Shown here in pieces: positions 1 through 7,942 of a DNA stretch of 56,976 bases. A program made the position numbers and the translations under genes. Source of the DNA: Bacteroidales bacterium (GTDB lineage Bacteria; Bacteroidota; Bacteroidia; Bacteroidales; Porphyromonadaceae); NCBI GenBank assembly GCA_004555765.1, contig SFHG01000009.1, positions 1 to 56,976 on the forward strand. The letters run 5' to 3'. Within the stretch, counting starts at the first letter, position 1; every line of letters starts with the position of its first letter. Under the pieces are notes generated by a model. That model worked only from the letters and a program-made list of their open reading frames with translations, ran no database searches and was not told the DNA's origin.

Positions 1-1665
1 ATGACCGGGAAGATATCCATATACCAAGTCCTGCCCAGACTTTTTGGGAATACGAACGACTCCCTCAAACCCAACGGAACCCTCGAGGAGAATGGTTCTG
101 GGAAGTTTGACGACTTCACGGATGAGGTGCTTCGCGACATAAGGGGACTTGGCGTGACCCACGTATGGTACACCGGTGTCTTGGATCATGCCACGGGGAC
201 GGATTTTCCGGGCAAGCCCGCCACCCAACCCGAGGTGCTGAAGGGCAAAGCCGGCTCACCGTATGCCGTAAGGGATTACTACGATGTAGCTCCGGAGCTT
301 GCCGTGAATCCGGAGAAAAGGGAAGAGGAGTTTCGGGCGCTGATCGAGCGAACCCATAAGGCGCGGATGAAAGTCATCATCGATTTCGTCCCCAATCACG
401 TTTCCCGTGTGTACCATTCCCTCCGTCGTCCGCCTCTCGTAAGGGATTTGGGTGCTGACGATAAGATGGACGTGGCTTTTGACAAAAACAATAACTACTA
501 CTACATCCCGGGCTCCACGCTCATCATAGGTGATGACCACACCGACCCCGTGCACGGGGCATTCATGGAGTTCCCCGCCAAGGCGACCGGCAACGACGTC
601 TTTACCCCATATCCTTCCGAAAATGACTGGTATGAGACCGTGAAACTCAATTACGGCTGGGATCCCTACACTTGGCAAGAACACTACGAGTCGCCTGTAC
701 CCGACACTTGGAATAAGATGCTGGATATCCTTCTCTATTGGTGTGCGACCGGGGTGGATGCCTTTAGGTGCGATATGGCGGGGATGGTGCCGGTGCCGTT
801 TTGGAAATGGGTCATCGGGAAGGTGCATCTCTCGCACCCCGAAACGGAGTTTATAGCAGAGCTGTATGAGCCTATCAGGTACAAGTCTTATATCGAGGCC
901 GGGTTCGACTATCTCTATGATAAAGTCGGTCTTTACGACACACTCGTAGGGATTTTAAAGAAACAAACACCGGCAAGTGCCGTTTCCGACACTTGGAAAG
1001 CCGTTGAGGGGCTCTCGGGACACCTCCTTCACTTTATGGAGAATCACGACGAGCAGCGTTTGGCCTCCGATTTTATCTCCGGTGACGGGCATAAGGCTTT
1101 CCCTGCTATGGCGCTCTCTGCCCTCATCGACTCGTCGGGGATTATGACTTACTTCGGTCAGGAGCTTGGCGAGCGGGGGATGGACGAAGAGGGCTTTAGC
1201 GGGCGGGACGGACGAACCACGATATTCGATTACTGGAGTGTGCCTGCCGTCCGTATGTGGAGGACGGGTAGGGCATCCGAAGAGATGCTCAGACTCAAAG
1301 AGAAATACGCTCTACTGCTCAACCTCGCCATAAACGACCCCGTTTTCAGCAGAGGACAGTTCTTTGATTTGATGTACGCCAATATCGGTCGCCTCGACTT
1401 CGCGAAGCAATATGCGTTCTTACGCTCTTTCGACCAAGAAGTGGCATTGGTCGTGGTGAATTTTGATGACAAAGATGCCTTTTTGGAAATAAATACCCCG
1501 GAGCACGCACTGGATATGTTCGGACTGCACAAAGGAATGGTCGGCACCGTGAAAAACCCCATCTCAGGAGAGAAGGGGGCAATGGAGCTGAACCCCGAGT
1601 ATCCTTACCAAATAGACGTGCCAGCCCTGGGAGTGGCTATTCGCTGCTTCAGACCCGTCGTCTGA
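1..1665 (+). CDS. GH13 alpha-amylase-family glycoside hydrolase
   Basis: This is a 554-residue alpha-amylase-family (GH13) enzyme that should hydrolyse alpha-1,4-glucosidic bonds of starch or maltodextrins. The four conserved GH13 regions are visible: DFVPNH at residues 128-133, GVDAFRCDMA at 251-260 with the nucleophile Asp258, FIAELYE at 284-290 with the acid/base Glu287, and MENHD at 346-350 with the transition-state Asp350. The N-terminus (KISIYQVLPRLFGN) is the usual opening of Bacteroidetes cytoplasmic amylase-like enzymes and no signal peptide is present, so it probably acts on imported oligosaccharides. The ATG is the first base of the window, so the upstream sequence is unseen and the start cannot be checked, although the length looks complete. 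It precedes rocD by 65 bp but has no obvious metabolic link to it. Exact substrate is unknown. Confidence 0.9.
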   Translation: MTGKISIYQVLPRLFGNTNDSLKPNGTLEENGSGKFDDFTDEVLRDIRGLGVTHVWYTGVLDHATGTDFPGKPATQPEVLKGKAGSPYAVRDYYDVAPELAVNPEKREEEFRALIERTHKARMKVIIDFVPNHVSRVYHSLRRPPLVRDLGADDKMDVAFDKNNNYYYIPGSTLIIGDDHTDPVHGAFMEFPAKATGNDVFTPYPSENDWYETVKLNYGWDPYTWQEHYESPVPDTWNKMLDILLYWCATGVDAFRCDMAGMVPVPFWKWVIGKVHLSHPETEFIAELYEPIRYKSYIEAGFDYLYDKVGLYDTLVGILKKQTPASAVSDTWKAVEGLSGHLLHFMENHDEQRLASDFISGDGHKAFPAMALSALIDSSGIMTYFGQELGERGMDEEGFSGRDGRTTIFDYWSVPAVRMWRTGRASEEMLRLKEKYALLLNLAINDPVFSRGQFFDLMYANIGRLDFAKQYAFLRSFDQEVALVVVNFDDKDAFLEINTPEHALDMFGLHKGMVGTVKNPISGEKGAMELNPEYPYQIDVPALGVAIRCFRPVV

Positions 1666-1730
1666 TTCGGTTCCGAACCTTGTGAGAAGAATACTCTAAC
1701 TTTTGGCAACTAAATAATCGGAAACTTTTT

Positions 1731-2966
1731 ATGTTAGAAATCACACCAAACGCTCAGCGTTACATCGATCAGGAAGAGAGATACGGAGCGCACAACTACC
1801 ACCCCCTGCCTGTGGTGCTCTCCAGAGGAAAAGGGGCTTTCGTATGGGACGTGGACGGCAAACGCTACTTTGACTTTCTCTCCGCATACTCTGCGGTGAA
1901 CCAAGGTCACTGCCACCCCAAGATCGTCGCAGCACTCACCGAACAGGCACAGAAGCTCTGCCTGACTTCAAGGGCTTTTTATAACGACACCTTGGGACCG
2001 TTTGAAGAGTTTGTCCACGACTACTTCGGTTACGACAAGCTCCTGCCGATGAATAGCGGTGCGGAAGCGGTGGAGACGGGACTCAAGTTGGCTCGTCGCT
2101 GGGGGTACGAAGTGAAAGGCATCCCGGAAGGGGAAGGCATCATCATCGTCTGCGACGGGAATTTCCATGGTCGCACGATATCCATCGTCTCGATGTCTTC
2201 GGATCCGGACGCTTACACAGGCTATGGTCCCTACACACCGGGCTTCTTGAAAGTGCCCTACGACGACCTGCCCGCGATGAAAAAGGCTATCGAAGCCAAC
2301 AGCGACCGGCTCTGCGGAGTGCTCCTTGAGCCCATTCAGGGTGAGGCGGGCGTTAAAGTCCCGAAGGACGGGTACCTCAGGTCTGTCGCAGACCTCTGCA
2401 AGGCTCATAACGCGCTTTTCATCGCAGACGAAGTACAGACCGGCATCGCACGTACCGGTAAGATGCTCTGCACGGAGCACGAGGGAGTTCGCCCCGATAT
2501 CGTCCTCTTGGGCAAAGCTATCTCCGGAGGGGTCCTTCCCGTGTCCGCCGTCCTCGCCGACGACGAAATCATGCTGACGATCAAGCCGGGCGAGCACGGC
2601 TCCACATACGGAGGCTTCCCGCTCGCTTGCAAGGTCGCTGTGGCCGCCTTGACGGTCGTAAAAGAAGAAAACCTCGTGGAGAAAGCGGCTCAGTTGGGCG
2701 AAATATTCAGGGCGGAGATTCGGAAGATTGACAGCCCGGCGATTAAGGAGGTGAGGGGAAAAGGCTTGCTCAATGCCGTCGTCATCGAGCCGATGAACGG
2801 CAAAGAAGCTTGGGATCTCTGTCTCATTATGGCCTCGAAGGGGCTTATCGCCAAGCCCACACACCGGCACATCATCCGCTTTGCTCCGCCTCTCGTGATT
2901 ACTGAGAGCGAGCTTAGAGAAGCGATCGAGATCATCAAGGAATCCGTTTCCGAGTATTTACGCTAA
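1731..2966 (+). CDS. rocD: Ornithine--oxo-acid aminotransferase
   Basis: This 411-residue class-III PLP aminotransferase transfers the delta-amino group of ornithine to 2-oxoglutarate, giving glutamate-5-semialdehyde and glutamate. The PLP-phosphate region MNSGAEAVE is at 107-115, the cofactor-binding Asp lies in IADEVQTG (Asp233), and the Schiff-base lysine is Lys262 in LLGKAISGG. The N-terminal pattern with YGAHNYHPLP and VWDVDGKRYFDFLSAYSAVNQGHCHP is characteristic of ornithine aminotransferase rather than acetylornithine or GABA transaminase. Length matches the family. It is followed after 11 bp by ctlX and then by pruA, whose substrate is the product of this enzyme, which strongly supports the assignment. 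The three genes look like one operon. Confidence 0.95.
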   Translation: MLEITPNAQRYIDQEERYGAHNYHPLPVVLSRGKGAFVWDVDGKRYFDFLSAYSAVNQGHCHPKIVAALTEQAQKLCLTSRAFYNDTLGPFEEFVHDYFGYDKLLPMNSGAEAVETGLKLARRWGYEVKGIPEGEGIIIVCDGNFHGRTISIVSMSSDPDAYTGYGPYTPGFLKVPYDDLPAMKKAIEANSDRLCGVLLEPIQGEAGVKVPKDGYLRSVADLCKAHNALFIADEVQTGIARTGKMLCTEHEGVRPDIVLLGKAISGGVLPVSAVLADDEIMLTIKPGEHGSTYGGFPLACKVAVAALTVVKEENLVEKAAQLGEIFRAEIRKIDSPAIKEVRGKGLLNAVVIEPMNGKEAWDLCLIMASKGLIAKPTHRHIIRFAPPLVITESELREAIEIIKESVSEYLR

Positions 2967-2977
2967 ATGTCACCGGT

Positions 2978-3940
2978 ATGGCTTCCCATCGCGAACAAAT
3001 AGCCGGTATGGTCTACATGGTGAGACCTGCAAATTTTACCGCGAATAAAGCGACACTCGGGGATAACTTCTTCCAAGATCCGGACGGCGTATCCGGAGAT
3101 CCCCAGGCTAAGGCTCTCAGAGAGTTTGATGCCTTTGTGAGCTTACTTCGTGAGAACGGCATCCTCGTCGCTGTCGCTCAGGACACGGAGGAGCCGCATA
3201 CTCCGGACTCCATTTTCCCAAATAATTGGTTCGTAACCAATTCGGACGGCACGCTCTCCATCTTTCGCCTCTTTGCCAAAAATAGAGATATGGAGAGTCG
3301 CAAACCGGAGCTCTACGACAAACTTCTCGAAGTCTACAGACCTGTCAAAATCTTAGACCTCAGACCCATTGCCCTTGAAACCGGTGCTTATCTTGAGGGC
3401 ACAGGGAGTATGATTCTCGACAGATACAATGATGTGGCCTACGCCTGCCGGTCCAAGCGTACGGACGAGGGTCTCTTCCGCTACTTTTGCCAAGAAAGAA
3501 ACTACGAGCCGATTCTCTTTGATGCGGTAGATACGGATGGTAATCCTATTTACCACACCAACGTGATGATGACCGTGGCCGAAGACCTTGCCGTCATCTG
3601 TGCCGACTCCATCCCGAATGAGACGGAGCGTGAAGTGGTCCTCAAAAAGCTCACGGACACCGGCCATGAGATCGTCCTACTCAGTCTCGATCAGCTCTAC
3701 GCTTATGCAGGTAATATGCTTGGTGTCAAAAACCTCCTCGGTCAGCGTTTTATGGTGATGTCGCGCCAAGCTCTTCTGTCTCTTACACCGACTCAAGTGG
3801 CTCAAATCTCGCGTAAAATGGGCATCATTGCACCCGACATTAAGACCATTGAGACGCTTGGTGGTGGTTCTGCACGTTGTATGATGGCCGAGATCTTCAA
3901 GCACAAGGAGCTTAATACCGATTACTTCGGAGCGCAATGA
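2978..3940 (+). CDS. ctlX: Citrulline-utilisation hydrolase (CtlX-type, guanidino-modifying fold)
   Basis: This 320-residue protein belongs to the amidinotransferase/arginine deiminase superfamily and resembles the CtlX group of Bacteroidetes. Family members use a Cys nucleophile with His and acidic residues. Candidate catalytic positions are Asp77 in PDSIFPNNWFVT, Glu140 in YLEGTGSMILDR, His193 in IYHTNVMMTV and Cys301 in GGGSARCMMAEIF. Sitting between ornithine aminotransferase and the semialdehyde dehydrogenase, it most plausibly feeds ornithine into the pathway by hydrolysing citrulline; that reaction is inferred from context and the family name. An alternative start at Met11 (position 3008) would leave 41 bp to rocD. 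The ATG at 2978, 11 bp after rocD, is preferred for operon spacing, but the N-terminus is uncertain. No signal peptide is present. Confidence 0.82.
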   Translation: MASHREQIAGMVYMVRPANFTANKATLGDNFFQDPDGVSGDPQAKALREFDAFVSLLRENGILVAVAQDTEEPHTPDSIFPNNWFVTNSDGTLSIFRLFAKNRDMESRKPELYDKLLEVYRPVKILDLRPIALETGAYLEGTGSMILDRYNDVAYACRSKRTDEGLFRYFCQERNYEPILFDAVDTDGNPIYHTNVMMTVAEDLAVICADSIPNETEREVVLKKLTDTGHEIVLLSLDQLYAYAGNMLGVKNLLGQRFMVMSRQALLSLTPTQVAQISRKMGIIAPDIKTIETLGGGSARCMMAEIFKHKELNTDYFGAQ

Positions 3941-3985
3941 TTTTCTCACCTATGTTATTCACTCTAACACTCAAATAAAAAACTT

Positions 3986-5617
3986 ATGGACAATATCCTA
4001 TATACCTTTGAAAGACCCGAGAACGAACCCGTCTACGGCTATGCCCCGGGCTCCAAAGAGAGGGAAGCACTGAAGAAAGCCCTTAAGAATCACCCCACCG
4101 AATTGGAAATCCCCCTCATCATAGGCGGAAAAGAGGTGCGAACCGGCAACATCGGGAAAGTGGTTGAGCCCCATCGCCACTCCAACGTGCTTGCGACCTA
4201 TCACAAAGCGGGGGAGAAAGAGGTCAAAGAGGCCATAAAGGCTTCCCAAGATGCTTACAAAGAGTGGAGCCGAATGCCTTGGCTTGAGCGTGCCGCCGTG
4301 ATGAACCGTATCGCCGAGCTCATTTCCACGAAATACCGCTACGTGCTTAATGCCTCCCTGATGCTCGGGCAGAGCAAAAACCCGATGCAGGCGGAGATCG
4401 ATGCCCCGTGTGAACTCATCGACTTTATACGCTTCGGCAACTACTGTGCTTCTCGTATTTTCGAGGATCAACCTCTGTCCGTAAAGGGACAAAACAACCG
4501 CGTCGAGTACCGTCCGCTCGAGGGGTTCGTTTACACGCTTACGCCGTTTAACTTCACTTCCATCGCCTCTAACCTCAACCTTGCACCCGCCCTGATGGGA
4601 AATACGACCATCTGGAAGCCTTCGACCACGGCTCTGTACTCCAATTACCTCCTAATGAAGATTTTCAAAGAAGCCGGTTTGCCGGACGGGGTGGTCAACT
4701 TTATCCCCGGCAAGGGTTCCGAAATCGGCAAAGTCCTCATCAATGACCCCAACCTCGCAGGATTCCATTTCACGGGATCGACGGCGACTTTCAATTACCT
4801 GTGGTCGCAAATGGGGGCAAATCTTGACAAATACAAGTCCTACCCCATCATAGTAGGCGAAACGGGGGGCAAAAATTTCATCGTCGCCCACAACTCCGCG
4901 CCCGTGGAAGAAGTGGCAGTGGCCATAGTGCGTGGCGCTTTCGAGTATCAGGGTCAGAAGTGCTCTGCCGCGTCCCGCGCCTACATCCCGAAATCTATGT
5001 GGAAAGAACTCCGCGAAAGGCTTGAGGCACTCATATCTACGATTAAAATGGGGGACGTGCGTGATTTCTCCAACTTTATGAATGCCGTCATCGACGAGGT
5101 CTCTTTTGACAACATCAAGGGTTTCATTGACGAGGCTGAGGCTTCTTCCGAAAGCGAAGTAATCATCGGCGGAGGGTGTGATAAGAGCGAGGGCTACTTC
5201 GTAGAGCCGACCGTCATTCTTACGACTAATCCTCACAGCCGCTCCATGGTCGAAGAGATCTTCGGTCCCGTGATCACCGTGTTCGTGTACGACGACGAGA
5301 AGTACGACGAGATGCTCTCACTCGTGGACTCTTCTACCAAGTACGGACTGACGGGGTCTGTCTTCGCACGGGATAGAATGGTGATCAATAAAACGATGGA
5401 TGCCCTTAGGTTTACTGCCGGCAACTTCTACATCAATGACAAGCCGACCGGTGCAGTTGTGGGGCAACAGCCATTCGGAGGAAGCAGAGCTTCCGGCACA
5501 AACGATAAGGCAGGCTCTTCGCTCAACCTCATCCGTTGGATCAATCCGCGTTGCGTCAAAGAGACGTATGTCCCGCCTACGGACTACACCTATCCGTTCC
5601 TGTCCGAAGAGAAATAA
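3986..5617 (+). CDS. pruA: L-glutamate gamma-semialdehyde (1-pyrroline-5-carboxylate) dehydrogenase
   Basis: This 543-residue NAD-dependent aldehyde dehydrogenase oxidises glutamate-5-semialdehyde to glutamate. The general-base glutamate is Glu292 in GETGGKNF, the catalytic cysteine is Cys326 in YQGQKCSAASR, and the oxyanion-hole Asn lies in LTPFNFTS at about 189. The N-terminus (FERPENEPVYGYAPGS) and the length are typical of the single-domain P5C dehydrogenase of animals and Bacteroidetes, not of the bifunctional PutA. It ends the rocD-ctlX-pruA unit, 45 bp after ctlX, and completes the route from citrulline/ornithine to glutamate. A rho-independent terminator candidate follows 146 bp downstream. 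Confidence 0.95.
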   Translation: MDNILYTFERPENEPVYGYAPGSKEREALKKALKNHPTELEIPLIIGGKEVRTGNIGKVVEPHRHSNVLATYHKAGEKEVKEAIKASQDAYKEWSRMPWLERAAVMNRIAELISTKYRYVLNASLMLGQSKNPMQAEIDAPCELIDFIRFGNYCASRIFEDQPLSVKGQNNRVEYRPLEGFVYTLTPFNFTSIASNLNLAPALMGNTTIWKPSTTALYSNYLLMKIFKEAGLPDGVVNFIPGKGSEIGKVLINDPNLAGFHFTGSTATFNYLWSQMGANLDKYKSYPIIVGETGGKNFIVAHNSAPVEEVAVAIVRGAFEYQGQKCSAASRAYIPKSMWKELRERLEALISTIKMGDVRDFSNFMNAVIDEVSFDNIKGFIDEAEASSESEVIIGGGCDKSEGYFVEPTVILTTNPHSRSMVEEIFGPVITVFVYDDEKYDEMLSLVDSSTKYGLTGSVFARDRMVINKTMDALRFTAGNFYINDKPTGAVVGQQPFGGSRASGTNDKAGSSLNLIRWINPRCVKETYVPPTDYTYPFLSEEK

Positions 5618-5762
5618 TGAATCCTCTGTTCGGAGACCTTGCAGAATGCCGATAGTAACGCAGCAGATGAGGTATTATTAAAGGTCTCGTTAGCAAAATG
5701 TCATACCATTGGTTTTAATACAAAAGGTAAGATTGATTGATTAAAACTCAATTATCAGGAAG

Positions 5763-5803
5763 TCCGGTCGCGCTTGAGATAAGTGCGGCCGGATTTTGTT
5801 TTT
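5763..5803 (+). terminator. Rho-independent terminator after pruA
   Basis: A 9-bp stem, TCCGGTCGC (5763-5771) with GCGGCCGGA (5785-5793), one pair being G-U, is followed by TTTTGTTTTT. It lies 146 bp downstream of the pruA stop and points in the right direction to end the rocD operon. Confidence 0.75.
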
Positions 5804-6009
5804 CGAGCCAATGTGCCGAATCGTCTCCTTTGGTACCGGTATTACTCGGGCATCCACTTCGCTCCAAGACCGCAATAGTACAGTCGTGACACCGTCCCTA
5901 AATACAGCTCTTGTTGTTTTTTACCCATGTTCATATCTTTCCTTTCTTACAAGTCAACCCTTTTCAGGAGCCCACAATCATCGCAAGTCTGCGACCTGGG
6001 GCAAGCGAG

Positions 6010-6036
6010 AGAAAGAAATCGCCCCTATCGGGGCGA
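6010..6036 (-). terminator. Candidate terminator for susD (first pair)
   Basis: Read on the minus strand, the 7-bp stem TCGCCCC/GGGGCGA (6019-6025 with 6030-6036, 4-nt loop) is followed by TTTCTTTCTC. It lies about 245 bp downstream of the susD stop, which is rather far, so its link to that gene is only likely. Confidence 0.5.
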
Positions 6037-6280
6037 CTCTCGGGGACACAACCTTAGAGGTGTGCGTATGAAGTTTGAAATGCAAAGCGCTTTGAGCGGA
6101 GGGGAAAGAAAGTGTACTTACGTATACAGCCAAGCCCGGGTTCCGAAAGCAACGCGACGGTTCAGACTTTTGGTACGTATTCGAACATAATGGAATTGTG
6201 ATTCTAACGTATGAACGTTAATCTTTTGTCCGTATCCAAAGTGTGTGCCTCACATCTCCCCATATATATACGCCTCCGGA

Positions 6281-7864
6281 TTACCACCCGGGATTCTGGG
6301 GCATATTTTCTTCACCGTAGACATTTATGTCCCACTGTGGTATCGGGAAGACAAACTTGGGGTTCCCCGCCTCGATCTTCAGAGTACGGAAATCGGAATT
6401 GCTCAGAAACAGGGTAGACCCGTCTGTGGTTTTCTGGGAAGTCATCCGGTTCATAGGATCACCCCATCTTCTCAGATCAAACAGTCTGAACCCTTCGAAT
6501 GCCAATTCGCGGAGTCTTTCGTCTTTGATTTCATCGAGAAGAGCTTTTCCAGAAATGCCGGAGAGTGGTGCCAATCCGCGGTGCCGACGCAACTCGTTCA
6601 AAGGCGTAAGCGCGTCCTTATTGGAGAAATAAGCGGCTTCGGCGGCTATGAGATAATCCTCGGCAATGCGGAAAATTTTGGGCATCTGTTGCCCGTTTGG
6701 AATAGGACCGTAGTATTCGTTTTCGTCTGTGGCAAATTCGGGATTACCCCTAAACTTAGAGACAATAGTCATTCCGTTAAAGTGGATATTATTGTAGTAG
6801 AGTTCCACCTCTTCGAAGTAGGCTTTGCGTCGAATGTCTTCGGGGGCAAATTTATCAAGAAGACCTTGTGTCGGAATCCAGTCAGGAGTGTGGTAAGTTT
6901 GATCTTTGCGGGCGGCATAATAGCTACCCATAGAGCTGACTGTTTCCGTACCTGCCCTCAACGGTACCATAAGGATGAATTCGGTAGAAGTGTCATGACG
7001 CCACAAGTCCATAATCGCATCTTCTGTCGGATCAATCAGCGGATAACGACCGGAGGAGATGAGTTTCATCGCTTCGGAGTAGGCGTTCTCGTAGTCCTTC
7101 ATTTCGAGGTAAGCACGGGCGCGGAGTGCGGTGATGGCATCTGTATTGAAGCGGATGCTTCCGGATTCATTGGGTACATCGGTCAGATACTTTTCTGCCT
7201 CTTTCAGGTCTGCAAAAATCAGGTCATAGCCCTGTTGTACCGTGCCTCTTTTGACTTGGTCGGAAACGTTGTAGACCGTGACTACGGGGACGCCGAGATC
7301 AGTCAAGGCAGTGGCTTTATTGTAGGGTGTTCCGAATCTCCAAAGGAGGTTGAAGTAATAATATGCCCTCGCAAAATAAGCGGAACCAATGAAGCTCTTG
7401 ATCTCTCCTATTTGTGCTTCGTATGTCTTAAGGGTCTTTTCATTCGTCGTGCCGGCTTTTTCGGCTTCAATATCGTCGATTACTCCCTGGTATCCGCCGT
7501 TAATAAGACTGTTGAGGTTTTTTAGTGCCGAATAGTAATATGCGTAGACGGTTGCCACATCGTTGTCGGATGCACTCATCTCAACCCATCCGTGATGGAC
7601 ACCGCCTCGGTTGCTGAATCCGGACGAGGCGTTCAGATAATCGGACATCTGCTCTTGAATGGTGACAAACACGCCACCTTGGCGGTTTCGGAATTGTGTA
7701 TAGACTCCACGGTTCCATTTTGCCGCATCTTCGTAGGTCTTTAGGGATTCATCAATCGGGATGGATTTACTTGGCATCCGGGTCAGGTCGCACGAAGCAA
7801 GGAAAGAACCCATTAAGCCGGCTAAAACCAATGTGCCGAATACTCGGAATATCTGTTGTTTCAT
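6281..7864 (-). CDS. SusD/RagB-family outer-membrane nutrient-binding lipoprotein (first pair)
   Basis: This 527-residue lipoprotein is the surface substrate-capture partner of the SusC-type channel encoded just upstream. A lipoprotein signal peptide ends in the lipobox FLASC with the lipidated cysteine at residue 25. The helical, TPR-like SusD core is recognisable from features such as ARAYYYFNLLWRFG (about 166-179), ALRARAYLEMKDYENA, and the C-terminal RLRELAFEGFRLFDLRRWG and PIPQWDINVYGEENMPQNPGW, which is the typical SusD ending. It starts 78 bp after the susC stop on the same strand, so the two form one operon. No glycoside hydrolase, peptidase or regulator gene accompanies the pair, so the substrate (glycan or peptide) cannot be told. 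Confidence 0.93.
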   Translation of the reverse strand: MKQQIFRVFGTLVLAGLMGSFLASCDLTRMPSKSIPIDESLKTYEDAAKWNRGVYTQFRNRQGGVFVTIQEQMSDYLNASSGFSNRGGVHHGWVEMSASDNDVATVYAYYYSALKNLNSLINGGYQGVIDDIEAEKAGTTNEKTLKTYEAQIGEIKSFIGSAYFARAYYYFNLLWRFGTPYNKATALTDLGVPVVTVYNVSDQVKRGTVQQGYDLIFADLKEAEKYLTDVPNESGSIRFNTDAITALRARAYLEMKDYENAYSEAMKLISSGRYPLIDPTEDAIMDLWRHDTSTEFILMVPLRAGTETVSSMGSYYAARKDQTYHTPDWIPTQGLLDKFAPEDIRRKAYFEEVELYYNNIHFNGMTIVSKFRGNPEFATDENEYYGPIPNGQQMPKIFRIAEDYLIAAEAAYFSNKDALTPLNELRRHRGLAPLSGISGKALLDEIKDERLRELAFEGFRLFDLRRWGDPMNRMTSQKTTDGSTLFLSNSDFRTLKIEAGNPKFVFPIPQWDINVYGEENMPQNPGW

Positions 7865-7942
7865 ATCTGGAGATGTTTTGCTTTTTCAGGACTTATGCAC
7901 ATATGTAGTAATTGTACAGGATTGTTGTCCGGTAGAGCCGGT

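Larger units (their letters stand above)
5618..6280. other. 663-bp convergent intergenic region (pruA / susD)
   Basis: No recognisable gene was found. The region holds the pruA terminator at 5763-5803, a possible minus-strand terminator at 6010-6036, and a weak, decayed-looking relative of the dispersed palindromic repeat around 6118-6190 (a TTTTGGTACGTATTCG segment near 6168). A 28-codon minus-strand reading frame at 5842-5928 has plausible composition but no further support. The plus-strand frame of 91 codons at 5796-6071 has no recognisable similarity and crosses the hairpin. Confidence 0.6.

Noticed and set aside
5796..6071. 91-codon plus-strand frame after pruA
   Set aside because: It starts inside the terminator tail, runs through a hairpin on the opposite strand and has no recognised similarity.
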